A stretch of DNA of 64,000 nt from Flavobacterium psychrophilum. Its GTDB lineage: Bacteria; Bacteroidota; Bacteroidia; Flavobacteriales; Flavobacteriaceae. Positions 25,437-33,669 of the stretch are shown piece by piece. The notes beneath the pieces were generated by a model, which was not told where the DNA came from, searched no databases, and worked only from the letters and a program-made list of their open reading frames with translations. Where the stretch lies: assembly GCA_945879625.1 (NCBI GenBank), contig CAMCVA010000003.1:62001-126000 (forward strand), read 5' to 3'. The position numbers were made by a program, and so were the translations under genes. The stretch's first letter is position 1. Each line of letters starts with the position of its first letter.

Positions 25437-26603
25437 TTATTCGTTTTCGGGTTGTTGAAACTTGGTGCGTTTGCTGCCTTCGTACATTTCGTATTTCACC
25501 AAGCGAGCTTCCAAACTTCCGTTAAATAATTTAATTTTTCGAGACGGTTTGAGGCCTACAAACTTCAAAGCTTCTAGATTGGCGGTAATGAACCAGGCAT
25601 TTGTCCCTGGATAACTTTTCTTTAAGGTATCGCCTATTTCGGCATAAAAACGTTCCATCTGAATATCCAATCGTTCACCATACGGCGGATTAAACAACAT
25701 GTGCAACGGGCCATTGGTGGTTTTCTCTGTATCAAAAAAGTTGCGTTCTTCGATGCTAATGTAATCCTGTAAATTGGCGTTTTTGATGTTGTCCTTGGCT
25801 TTCAATACCGCACTTGGCGCTTTGTCGTAGCCGGTAATCGAATAATGAAACTCCCGAACTTTATTGAGCAATGAAGTTTCGATGGCCGCAAACAAATCGG
25901 GATCCCAATCGGACCATTTTTCAAAAGCAAACTCCTTGCGGTTAATGTTGGCTGGAATTTGACACGCAATCATGGCTGCTTCGGCCAAGATGGTTCCACT
26001 GCCACACATCGGATCAATAAAATCACCTTGCCCGTCCCAACCCGAAAGGAGTAACATACCTGCCGCCAACACTTCATTTATTGGCGCAATGTTTGTGGCC
26101 GTGCGGTACCCGCGGTGATGCAAGGATGCACCCGAAGTATCTAGGGCTACCGAAACTTGGTCTTTGGCAATATGAATGTTGATACGCACATCGGGGTAAT
26201 CTTTATCAATACTGGGGCGCTCACCGGTTTCGTTTCGAAACTGATCAACTATGGCATCCTTGCATTTTTGGGAAACAAACTGCGAATGCTTAAAGTAATC
26301 CGAATGCACGGTGGTGTCAATTACAAAGGTTTGGTGCGGTTGGAGGTAATTGTTCCATTTGATTTTGGCAATGCCGGTATACAAATTCGTTTCGTTGGTG
26401 GCTTTAAAATAAAAAATCGGCTTCAGTATTTTGAGGGCTGTACGCAAGGCCAAATTGGCTTTGTACATAAAACCCTGATCACCTTTAAAAGCAACCATTC
26501 GAATGCCGGGTTCTACTTCTTGCGCACCCAATTGTTGCAGTTCTTTTGCCAATAGTTCTTCGAAGCCAAAAAAAGTTTTGGCCACCATTTTAAAATTTTC
26601 CAT
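25437..26603 (-). CDS. THUMP-domain RNA methyltransferase (RlmL N-terminal/COG0116 type)
   Basis: Class I SAM-dependent RNA methyltransferase of 388 residues from the ATG at 26603 (MENFKMVAKTFFGFEELLAKEL). A ferredoxin-like plus THUMP RNA-binding region is at about 1-165 and the catalytic Rossmann domain at 170-370 with DPMCGSGTILAEAAMIA and the N6-adenine or guanine-N2 motif NPPYGERL. This is the architecture of RlmL (m2G2445) and related enzymes; the C-terminal RlmK half is absent. Eleven more codons exist upstream but lack conservation. The exact rRNA or tRNA target is not assignable. Confidence 0.9.
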   Translation of the reverse strand: MENFKMVAKTFFGFEELLAKELQQLGAQEVEPGIRMVAFKGDQGFMYKANLALRTALKILKPIFYFKATNETNLYTGIAKIKWNNYLQPHQTFVIDTTVHSDYFKHSQFVSQKCKDAIVDQFRNETGERPSIDKDYPDVRINIHIAKDQVSVALDTSGASLHHRGYRTATNIAPINEVLAAGMLLLSGWDGQGDFIDPMCGSGTILAEAAMIACQIPANINRKEFAFEKWSDWDPDLFAAIETSLLNKVREFHYSITGYDKAPSAVLKAKDNIKNANLQDYISIEERNFFDTEKTTNGPLHMLFNPPYGERLDIQMERFYAEIGDTLKKSYPGTNAWFITANLEALKFVGLKPSRKIKLFNGSLEARLVKYEMYEGSKRTKFQQPENE

Positions 26604-26682
26604 CTCACGGTGTAATTGCCTTGTTGTAAAATACATTTTCAGTCGGCAACAATTTGGTTTTATTGAAAATGCTTGGTAAAAA

Positions 26683-26712
26683 TACAGTATTTTTGGGGTT
26701 CAAAATACTGTA
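26683..26712. repeat. perfect 11-bp inverted repeat over a promoter
   Basis: TACAGTATTTT (26683-26693) and its exact inverse AAAATACTGTA (26702-26712) are separated by eight bases. The left arm contains the -7 element TATTTTTG (26688-26695) of the methyltransferase gene, and the right arm covers the expected transcription start. It could be an operator or a leader hairpin. Confidence 0.65.
26688..26695 (+). promoter_or_regulatory. -7 element before the methyltransferase/ZIP/murQ operon
   Basis: TATTTTTG (TAnnTTTG), 26 bases before the ATG at 26722 and inside an inverted repeat. Confidence 0.55.
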
Positions 26713-26721
26713 GTCGCACAA

Positions 26722-27474
26722 ATGTCACAATCGCAACAATCGGATTCAACTCAGCCAGCAACTTGGTTTGCCTCCTGGTTTGACACTCCGTATTACCCTA
26801 TTTTATACAAAGACCGAAATTACCGGGAGGCGCAATTGTTTATGGATACGCTCACGCACTACCTCAATCTGCCCGAAAAAGCCACAGTACTCGATTTGGC
26901 TTGTGGAGCCGGACGACATGCGATCTATTTGAATCAGTTGGGATTTAAGGTAACAGGCATTGATTTATCGGCCAATAGCATTGCCACGGCCCAACGCAAC
27001 GCCAACACCAATTTGGATTTTCGCGTGCACGACATGCGCCAAGATTTCGGACAATCGTATGATGCGATCTTCAACTTATTTACCAGTTTTGGGTATTTTG
27101 AAAACGACGAAGACCATTTGCAAACGCTACTTAATATCAAAAATAATCTAACCGAATACGGCTTTGGTGTAATTGATTTCATGAATGTGAATTACGTCCT
27201 CAATCAATTAGTTCCCGAAGAAGAAAAAACCATCGACGGCATTTGTTTTAAACTGAAACGCTACCTGAAGGATGGCTTTATTTGCAAAGAAATTGACTTT
27301 GAAGACCAAGACCAGTCCTATCATTTTACCGAAAAAGTACGGGCCTTTACCCTAGCCGATTTTCAAGAAATGATGGATAAAGCGGGCATCTATTTGTTGG
27401 ATGTATTTGGCGATTACAAACTAAAAAAATTCCATAAAAACGAGAGCGAACGCCTCATTATGATTTTCAAATAA
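26722..27474 (+). CDS. class I SAM-dependent methyltransferase
   Basis: Protein of 250 residues with a Methyltransf_25/11-type Rossmann fold: motif I VLDLACGAGRHAIYL near residue 53, motif II GIDLS, then DFRVHDMRQDFG and FNLFTSFGYFEND. The substrate is unknown; similar proteins are named only as methyltransferases. The N-terminal 20 residues are polar. It starts a run of seven closely packed genes ending with terC: its stop overlaps the ZIP transporter start in TAATG. Confidence 0.9.
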   Translation: MSQSQQSDSTQPATWFASWFDTPYYPILYKDRNYREAQLFMDTLTHYLNLPEKATVLDLACGAGRHAIYLNQLGFKVTGIDLSANSIATAQRNANTNLDFRVHDMRQDFGQSYDAIFNLFTSFGYFENDEDHLQTLLNIKNNLTEYGFGVIDFMNVNYVLNQLVPEEEKTIDGICFKLKRYLKDGFICKEIDFEDQDQSYHFTEKVRAFTLADFQEMMDKAGIYLLDVFGDYKLKKFHKNESERLIMIFK

Positions 27475-28142
27475 TGAATTATGTATTACCCTTCATATCG
27501 GTGCTTTTGGGGTATGGTATTGCCCTTTTTCTTGAACCCAAAAACAAGAAAAACCTAAAATTACTCTTGGCCTTTAGCGGGGCATTTTTATTGGCGCTCA
27601 CCGTATTTCATCTATTACCCGAAGTCTATGCTGCCTCAACTCCTTCTATTGGCATTTTTATCATGCTGGGCATTTTGTTTCAGATCGTGTTGGAAGTTGC
27701 GTCCAAAGGTGCCGAACACGGGCATGTACACGGACACGATGCGATTACTCAAATTCCCTGGTTGCTATTCATCAGTTTATGCATTCACGCCCTATTAGAA
27801 GGAATTCCCGTGAGCCAACATCCTTCATTGGCTTTTGGAATAGCCGTACATCATTTGCCTATCGCGATTATTTTGGCCACTTTTTTTCGAAAAGGAAATT
27901 TGAATGCAAAAGCCTTGTTTGTGTTTATGTTGGGCTTTGCTCTCATGACGCCCTTGGGAACATTTTTGGGAGGATCAGCGCCTTTTATCAACCAATACGC
28001 CACCGAAATTACTGCAGTGGTAATCGGAATACTGTTTCATATATCATCGACAATTATTTTTGAAAGCAGCGAAGGGCACAAATTTAACGTTGCCAAAATC
28101 AGTGTAATTGTGCTGGGAATGGCACTGGCCTATTTGCTTTAA
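27474..28142 (+). CDS. ZIP-family divalent metal transporter
   Basis: Inner-membrane metal importer of 222 residues with about eight hydrophobic helices. The metal-site helices carry HLLPEVYA, CIHALLEGIPVS and VHHLPIAIIL, equivalent to the HN(x)E/HEGxP/HxxxE signatures of ZIP proteins, and a histidine-rich cytoplasmic loop EHGHVHGHD lies between. Zinc, iron or manganese may be carried. The start codon overlaps the upstream methyltransferase stop by two bases. Confidence 0.9.
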   Translation: MNYVLPFISVLLGYGIALFLEPKNKKNLKLLLAFSGAFLLALTVFHLLPEVYAASTPSIGIFIMLGILFQIVLEVASKGAEHGHVHGHDAITQIPWLLFISLCIHALLEGIPVSQHPSLAFGIAVHHLPIAIILATFFRKGNLNAKALFVFMLGFALMTPLGTFLGGSAPFINQYATEITAVVIGILFHISSTIIFESSEGHKFNVAKISVIVLGMALAYLL

Positions 28143-28153
28143 CAAATTAGAAT

Positions 28154-28978
28154 ATGCAATTTACAAAGACTACCGAACAAGCTTCCTACTACCAACATTT
28201 AGAACAAATGTCGGCACATGAGTTGTTGCTCAACATCAATAACGAAGACAAAACAGTTCCATTGGCGGTAGAAAAAGCGTTGCCGCAAATCGAAATTTTG
28301 GTGCAAGAAATTGTAGTCAAATTAAACTTGGGCGGACGATTATTTTACATTGGCGCTGGCACCTCAGGCCGATTGGGAATTGTAGATGCTTCTGAATGTC
28401 CTCCAACTTTTGGCGTACCCTTTGATTTGGTAATTGGAATTATTGCTGGTGGCGATGCCGCCATTCGCAAAGCGGTAGAAAATGCCGAAGACAATGCGGC
28501 TCAAGCCTGGAACGATTTGAATGCCTATACATTAACACCAAACGATGTGGTAATTGGAATTGCAGCCTCGGGCACAACACCATATGTAATTGGTGGATTA
28601 GAAGCGTGCAATGCCGCTGGAATTTCTACCGGTTGCATCACCTGCAATGCAGGAAGTCCATTGGCGCTCACCGCAAAATTCCCTATTGAAGTGGTGGTTG
28701 GACCCGAATTTGTAACCGGAAGCTCCCGCATGAAAGCGGGTACGGCTCAAAAGTTGGTGTTGAATATGTTATCTACTGCAACCATGATTCAGTTGGGAAA
28801 AGTGAAAGGAAACAAAATGGTCGATATGCAATTGAGTAATGCCAAACTCGTCGATCGCGGTACCAAAATGATCATGGACGAAACGAATGTCGATTATCCT
28901 ACTGCCGAGCAATTGCTACTCACCCACGGCAGCGTGCGCAAAGCAGTCAATTTTTACCAAAATCAAGAAAAGGCATGA
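28154..28978 (+). CDS. murQ: N-acetylmuramic acid 6-phosphate etherase
   Basis: Cleaves the lactyl ether of MurNAc-6-phosphate to GlcNAc-6-phosphate during peptidoglycan recycling. The protein has 274 residues, about 25 fewer than E. coli MurQ (298), the difference being at the C-terminus. SIS-domain motifs are clear: GAGTSGRLGIVDASECPPTFG, IAGGDAAIRKAVENAEDN, GIAASGTTPYVIGGL and TGSSRMKAGTAQK. No MurP transporter or AnmK is adjacent. The 3' end overlaps the DUF6095 gene in ATGA. Confidence 0.95.
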   Translation: MQFTKTTEQASYYQHLEQMSAHELLLNINNEDKTVPLAVEKALPQIEILVQEIVVKLNLGGRLFYIGAGTSGRLGIVDASECPPTFGVPFDLVIGIIAGGDAAIRKAVENAEDNAAQAWNDLNAYTLTPNDVVIGIAASGTTPYVIGGLEACNAAGISTGCITCNAGSPLALTAKFPIEVVVGPEFVTGSSRMKAGTAQKLVLNMLSTATMIQLGKVKGNKMVDMQLSNAKLVDRGTKMIMDETNVDYPTAEQLLLTHGSVRKAVNFYQNQEKA

Positions 28979-29196
28979 AAACCAACCGCGAAGTTTTAGC
29001 ACAGGGAATTAAATATATGGCTTGGGCCTTACCCCTATTATTTGTTGGGCCAACATTGATCTATAATGCGTTTATCAACAAACAAACCAATTGGCATTAC
29101 TTGGTATTGGCCATCGGCATTGGCTGTAGCATTGGCGCTGTATATTTGGCTTTTAAAGGCTTGCAAACCATCATGAAAAGTTTATTTGGATACTAA
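28975..29196 (+). CDS. DUF6095 family small membrane protein
   Basis: Protein of 73 residues with two hydrophobic helices at about 14-30 and 40-60, the second ending in AVYLAFKGLQTIMKSLFGY. This matches the DUF6095 family commonly found behind murQ in flavobacteria, by recollection. The start overlaps the murQ stop by four bases, and the last base overlaps the pentapeptide gene start. Function unknown. Confidence 0.85.
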   Translation: MKTNREVLAQGIKYMAWALPLLFVGPTLIYNAFINKQTNWHYLVLAIGIGCSIGAVYLAFKGLQTIMKSLFGY

Positions 29197-29771
29197 TGGA
29201 AGAAGTATATTATTACCAAGAAACATTTACTAAAGTTGTAGCGTTACAGCAATTTTTGACCAACAAAGAATTTGATGATTGTTCGTTTACTAATTGTGAC
29301 TTTGCCAATAGCCATTTCTCGAGTTCGAGTTTTACCGATTGCGTGTTTACCGACTGCAATTTATCACTGGTTCAACTGAAAAATTCTGGACTAAAAAATG
29401 TTCATTTTATAAATTGCAAACTCATCGGGATTGCTTTTCACGAAGCCGATGATTTTTTATTCCAAGTACAATTCACCGATTGTATTCTCGATTTTGCCTC
29501 GTTTTCCTACAAAAAAATGCCCAAAACACCCTTCATTCGTTGCAGTTTGAAGGAAGTGACCTTTCAAGGAACACAATTGCAGCAAGCGATTTTTGATGAG
29601 TGTGATTTGCAAATGACCTTATTTAATGAAACCAATTTGAGCGGGGCCGATTTTACCAACGCGCGAAATTATTCCATTGATCCCGATTTCAATACGCTAA
29701 AAGATGCCCAGTTTTTGGCCAATGGTTTGGCTGGATTATTAACCAAATATGACCTTAGCATTATCCCCTAA
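29196..29771 (+). CDS. pentapeptide-repeat protein with Qnr-like C-terminal helix
   Basis: Protein of 191 residues. Repeats of the A(D/N)LxX type run from about residue 28 to 160, for example FDDCSFTNCDFANSHFSSSS, FTDCVFTDCNLS, FINCKLIG, FDECDLQMTLFNETNLSGAD. They should fold into a right-handed quadrilateral beta-helix. The chain ends with a helix AQFLANGLAGLLTKYDLSIIP, comparable in place and pattern to the dimerisation helix at the end of Qnr proteins. Qnr and MfpA bind DNA gyrase or topoisomerase IV; the topoisomerase IV genes are 1.2 kb away. That link is inferred, not shown. Confidence 0.9.
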   Translation: MEEVYYYQETFTKVVALQQFLTNKEFDDCSFTNCDFANSHFSSSSFTDCVFTDCNLSLVQLKNSGLKNVHFINCKLIGIAFHEADDFLFQVQFTDCILDFASFSYKKMPKTPFIRCSLKEVTFQGTQLQQAIFDECDLQMTLFNETNLSGADFTNARNYSIDPDFNTLKDAQFLANGLAGLLTKYDLSIIP

Positions 29772-29773
29772 AT

Positions 29774-30151
29774 ATGAAACCATACGTGCTCCTACTTTGT
29801 TTTGCGCTACTTGCCACAAGCTGCTATGAGGCCAACCTGGATTGTAAATCCTTCAGAACCGGCACCTACATTTCTGAAATTAGCATACAGGGCAAAAAAC
29901 AGAACACCACATCCATTCGTACAGATAAGTTGGTGATAGAAACCTACAAAGGAAAAACCGATACGGCCAGCATTCGGTGGGTGAACGACTGCGAGTTTAT
30001 CTTAACCAAATTACACCCAAAAAGCATGGCCGAACAGCATGCGGTTTCCATTCGCATAATCAGTACAACCAAAAATTCGTATGCCTTTGATTTTGGAATA
30101 GTGGGCAATCCGCACCGCCAAAAAGGAACAGCAACCAAATTAGCAAATTAA
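29774..30151 (+). CDS. small lipoprotein of unknown function
   Basis: Protein of 125 residues with a lipoprotein signal (lipobox LATSC, cysteine at 17). The body is beta-rich with conserved-looking NLDCKSFRTGTY and RWVNDCEFILTKLHPKSMAE and two more cysteines. As I recall, homologues are sometimes labelled DNA topoisomerase IV in databases; nothing in the sequence supports that, and the label probably comes from the neighbouring parC/parE. It sits in the operon between the pentapeptide gene and terC. Confidence 0.8.
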   Translation: MKPYVLLLCFALLATSCYEANLDCKSFRTGTYISEISIQGKKQNTTSIRTDKLVIETYKGKTDTASIRWVNDCEFILTKLHPKSMAEQHAVSIRIISTTKNSYAFDFGIVGNPHRQKGTATKLAN

Positions 30152-30157
30152 CACACC

Positions 30158-30931
30158 ATGATCGAATTACTTTCAAATCCAAATGCTTGGATCGCCCTTG
30201 TTACCTTAACCTTTTTAGAAATTGTGTTGGGAATTGACAACATTATCTTCATCTCGATTGTTACAGGGAAATTGCCGCTAGAAAAAAGAAAAAGAGCGAC
30301 CAAAATTGGCATGTTCTTGGCCATGTTTATGCGCATCACCCTATTGTTTGGCATCACGTTATTGATTGCCATGAAAGAACCTTGGGTATCAATTCACAGC
30401 AGCTGGATCAGTGCCGATATTTCGGGACAGAGTTTAATTTTATTGCTGGGTGGTTTATTTCTAATTTATAAAAGCACCAAAGAAATCCACGATAAAGTCG
30501 ACGAAAAAGGACAAGAAGAAAAAGAACTTAAAACTAGTGCTGCGAAGCGATTTAGCGCAGTGATAATGCAAATTATCCTAATAGATTTGGTGTTCTCTTT
30601 TGATAGCATTCTAACCGCAGTGGGGATGACCAATGGCGTAGAAGGTGCCTTATATATTATGATTACCGCCGTTGTAATCTCAGTTTTAATTATGATGCAA
30701 TTTGCGGTACCGGTAGGCACATTTGTCAACAAAAACCCTTCTATTCAAATTTTGGGCTTGGCGTTCTTAATTCTAATTGGATTTATGTTGGTTACCGAAA
30801 GTGCTCACATTGCAAATGCTTCCTTCTTTGGCAATCACGTAGATGTGGTGCCCAAAGGCTATTTGTATTTTGCCATCGCTTTTTCGTTGGTTGTTGAAAT
30901 GCTCAATATGAAAATGACCAAAAAGAAATAA
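30158..30931 (+). CDS. TerC-family integral membrane protein
   Basis: Membrane protein of 257 residues with about seven helices. The TerC signature acids are present: EIVLGIDNIIFISI in the first helix and DLVFSFDSILTAVGMT mid-protein. TerC proteins are linked with tellurite resistance and with metal (Mn2+) export supporting secreted metalloenzymes. It closes the methyltransferase-ZIP-murQ operon, so import (ZIP) and possible export (TerC) of metals are encoded together. Substrate assignment is inference. Confidence 0.93.
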   Translation: MIELLSNPNAWIALVTLTFLEIVLGIDNIIFISIVTGKLPLEKRKRATKIGMFLAMFMRITLLFGITLLIAMKEPWVSIHSSWISADISGQSLILLLGGLFLIYKSTKEIHDKVDEKGQEEKELKTSAAKRFSAVIMQIILIDLVFSFDSILTAVGMTNGVEGALYIMITAVVISVLIMMQFAVPVGTFVNKNPSIQILGLAFLILIGFMLVTESAHIANASFFGNHVDVVPKGYLYFAIAFSLVVEMLNMKMTKKK

Positions 30932-30950
30932 GGATTCTCTTGAAATTTAA

Positions 30951-30984
30951 AAAAAATGGCGCTACTCTATAGTTAGCGCCATTT
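30951..30984 (-). terminator. terminator of the parE-parC operon
   Basis: Perfect 11-base stem AAATGGCGCTA/TAGCGCCATTT with a nine-base loop; on the minus strand it is followed by a T run. It may also slow plus-strand transcription leaving terC. Confidence 0.88.
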
Positions 30985-30987
30985 GTA

Positions 30988-33639
30988 TTAAAACAAAGTG
31001 ATTTGTCCGTCTTCGTCGAGTTGAATATCCTCATCTGCTTCACTAGACGTCTGCGTTGGTAATTCTTGTTCCTCTAGCTCAGGGACTTCTTCTACCGGTA
31101 GTTCGTATGGCAAAGGCGCTAGTAAATTTACTTGCTTTATTTTATCAGTGGTGAGTTGATTGCCTTGGGCCTTAAATCCTTTTATTGTGATAAATCCTTC
31201 TATATCAACCAAAAGGTTTTCTTTTTGAACTCCTTTTACTTTGGTAAATACCACCTCCGCTTGCGGTCGGTAATCGGTAGAAACAACTTCCAACTGTGAA
31301 TTGGCGTGTTCGGAAATAAAAACATCTTCCTTGGTTTCGTTTTCGACCAAAAAGCGTTTGATGTAATAGCGCTCTTTATCGCCGTCGTAATAAATGGCCG
31401 AAATGGGTTTGTTGGGAATCCATTTTTCGAGTACCACCATGTCTTCGTCAAAGTGAGTGGTGAGTTCGGGAATAATAACTTTTAGTTTCCCCGTTTGTGA
31501 AATCACTAAAATCTTATCATTGGGTTTAAATTCGCCCAATAATTCGCCCCGGGCATCGGTATTGAGTTTTTGTACTGTTTCGTCAAACCAAATTTTTCGG
31601 GGCAATAGTGTCGAAATTCCCTTTTCCTTGATTTCGATTTTTTTGATCGGGTATTTGGTGACCAAATTGCCTTTGGAAGCGCGGCCTTTGATGGCTATCG
31701 AAGCAAAATCTAAATCCCATTTTAATTTCTTAATGTTGCCCAATTGACGCAGCAATACGGTGATCACCTCGGCTTCTCCATTGGGGTTGCACGTAAAATA
31801 CAGCACTTGCGACCCGGCACTTGCATTGGTTAAATCATACAATTTATCGCGGGTTACACCCGACACATTGAAGCGTTTGATGTAGGCAGGCCCTGATTTT
31901 CCGTCGCGGTAAATGAGGTTGTAAATGGTGCGTTTGTCGCTTTTGTCAAATATGGCCACGTGAATGATGTCTTTGCCTACAAATTTCTTGTCGTCTACTT
32001 TGCATATCATCATGTTTCCGTCGCGCAAAAACACAATCACATCATCAATATCAGAGCAATCGGTTACGTATTCGTCTTTTTTGAGTCCGGTTCCAATAAA
32101 TCCTTCTTCGCGGTTCACGTAGAGTTTGGTATTGCGCAACACCACTTTGGTGGCCTCAATGTCATCAAAAATGCGCAACTCGGTTTGGCGATCGCGGCCT
32201 TTGCCATACTTTTCTCTGAGTTTGGTAAAATAGGCAATGGCAAAATCGGTAAGATTAGCCAAGTCGTGTTTCACTTGCAGGATGTCGCCTTCTAACGCAT
32301 CTATTTTGTCTTGGGCTTTGTTGCTGTCAAACTTAGAAATTCGCATGATTCGGATTTCGGTGAGGCGAATGATGTCGTCTTCGGTAATGGCGCGTTTGAG
32401 TGGTTTGATAAACGGTTTCAATCCGGTATCAATGGCTGAAATTACGCCTTCTTTAGTTGTTTCTTCCTCGATTAAGCGGTAAATTTTGTTCTCGATAAAG
32501 ATGCGTTCCAACGACAAAAAGTGCCATTGTTCGTCGAGTTCATCCAACTGGATTTCCAATTCGCTTTTGAGCAATTGCACCGTGCGAACCGTAGACAATC
32601 TGAGCATGTCAGAAACGCCAATAAATAAAGGTTTGTTGTCTTGAATCACACAACCCAAGGGCGCCACCGAGGTTTCGCAGGCGGTAAAGGCAAAAAGCGC
32701 ATCAATGGTTTTATCGGGCGAAACACCGGGATATAAATGGATTAGAATTTCAACCTCAGCGGCTGTATTGTCTTCAATCTTTTTGATTTTGATTTTACCT
32801 TTTTCATTGGCTTTCAAAATACTGTCAATGAGCGTCGTTGTATTGGTCGAAAAGGGAATTTGGGTAATCACCAAAGTGTTTTTATCCAACTGCCCAATCT
32901 TGGCTCGAACGCGTACTCGGCCCCCGCGCATCCCGTCGTTGTAGTTGGTGATATCGGCAATTCCTGCTGTCTGAAAATCAGGGAATAACTGAAACGGTTT
33001 GCCTTTCAGGATCTTAATCGAGGCCTCAATGAGCTCATTAAAATTGTGGGGTAATATTTTGGTCGATAATCCCACCGCAATACCCTCGGCGCCTTGGGCC
33101 AAAAGCAAGGGGAATTTTACCGGTAAATTATTGGGTTCTGCCCGACGTCCGTCATAAGAAACTCCCCAATCGGTAATTTTGGGACTGTATAATACTTCTA
33201 AGGCAAATTTGGACAAACGCGCTTCGATGTATCGTGAGGCGGCTGCACCATCACCGGTAAGAATATTTCCCCAGTTTCCTTGGCAATCAATGAGTAATTC
33301 TTTTTGGCCTATTTGCACCATGGCATCGCCAATACTGGCATCGCCATGTGGGTGATATTGCATGGTGTGTCCTACCACATTGGCTACTTTGTTGTACCGG
33401 CCATCGTCTAATTCTTTCAGGGAATGCATGATTCGGCGTTGCACCGGTTTAAATCCGTCTTCGATGGCAGGCACCGCGCGCTCCAAAATTACGTAGGAGG
33501 CATAATCCAAAAACCAGTCTTTGTACATCCCGGTTACCTTGGTTATGGTGTCTTGTCCCTCATCGGTATGCTCATAAAAATGAGTGCCCGAGGCCGCTTG
33601 TCCATCGTTTTGTGGGTCTAAAATTTCTTCTTCGTCCAT
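30988..33639 (-). CDS. parC: DNA topoisomerase IV subunit A
   Basis: DNA cleavage subunit of the type IIA topoisomerase that unlinks daughter chromosomes, 883 residues. The winged-helix and tower region holds YVILERAVPAIEDGFKPVQR and the catalytic tyrosine Y137 in AASRYIEA. The C-terminal half carries a degenerate beta-pinwheel without a clear GyrA box, which fits ParC rather than GyrA. In the quinolone-determining loop HPHGDASIGDA, alanine 101 stands where E. coli ParC has Ser80 and aspartate 105 where it has Glu84. It lies 30 bases after parE in the same operon. Confidence 0.95.
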   Translation of the reverse strand: MDEEEILDPQNDGQAASGTHFYEHTDEGQDTITKVTGMYKDWFLDYASYVILERAVPAIEDGFKPVQRRIMHSLKELDDGRYNKVANVVGHTMQYHPHGDASIGDAMVQIGQKELLIDCQGNWGNILTGDGAAASRYIEARLSKFALEVLYSPKITDWGVSYDGRRAEPNNLPVKFPLLLAQGAEGIAVGLSTKILPHNFNELIEASIKILKGKPFQLFPDFQTAGIADITNYNDGMRGGRVRVRAKIGQLDKNTLVITQIPFSTNTTTLIDSILKANEKGKIKIKKIEDNTAAEVEILIHLYPGVSPDKTIDALFAFTACETSVAPLGCVIQDNKPLFIGVSDMLRLSTVRTVQLLKSELEIQLDELDEQWHFLSLERIFIENKIYRLIEEETTKEGVISAIDTGLKPFIKPLKRAITEDDIIRLTEIRIMRISKFDSNKAQDKIDALEGDILQVKHDLANLTDFAIAYFTKLREKYGKGRDRQTELRIFDDIEATKVVLRNTKLYVNREEGFIGTGLKKDEYVTDCSDIDDVIVFLRDGNMMICKVDDKKFVGKDIIHVAIFDKSDKRTIYNLIYRDGKSGPAYIKRFNVSGVTRDKLYDLTNASAGSQVLYFTCNPNGEAEVITVLLRQLGNIKKLKWDLDFASIAIKGRASKGNLVTKYPIKKIEIKEKGISTLLPRKIWFDETVQKLNTDARGELLGEFKPNDKILVISQTGKLKVIIPELTTHFDEDMVVLEKWIPNKPISAIYYDGDKERYYIKRFLVENETKEDVFISEHANSQLEVVSTDYRPQAEVVFTKVKGVQKENLLVDIEGFITIKGFKAQGNQLTTDKIKQVNLLAPLPYELPVEEVPELEEQELPTQTSSEADEDIQLDEDGQITLF

Positions 33640-33669
33640 ATTAGTTGGCGTTTATTCTCGCTATTCGGT

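Noticed and set aside
29774..30151. Topoisomerase IV label for the small lipoprotein
   Set aside because: The protein is a 125-residue lipoprotein with no topoisomerase motif; the true parC and parE are adjacent.
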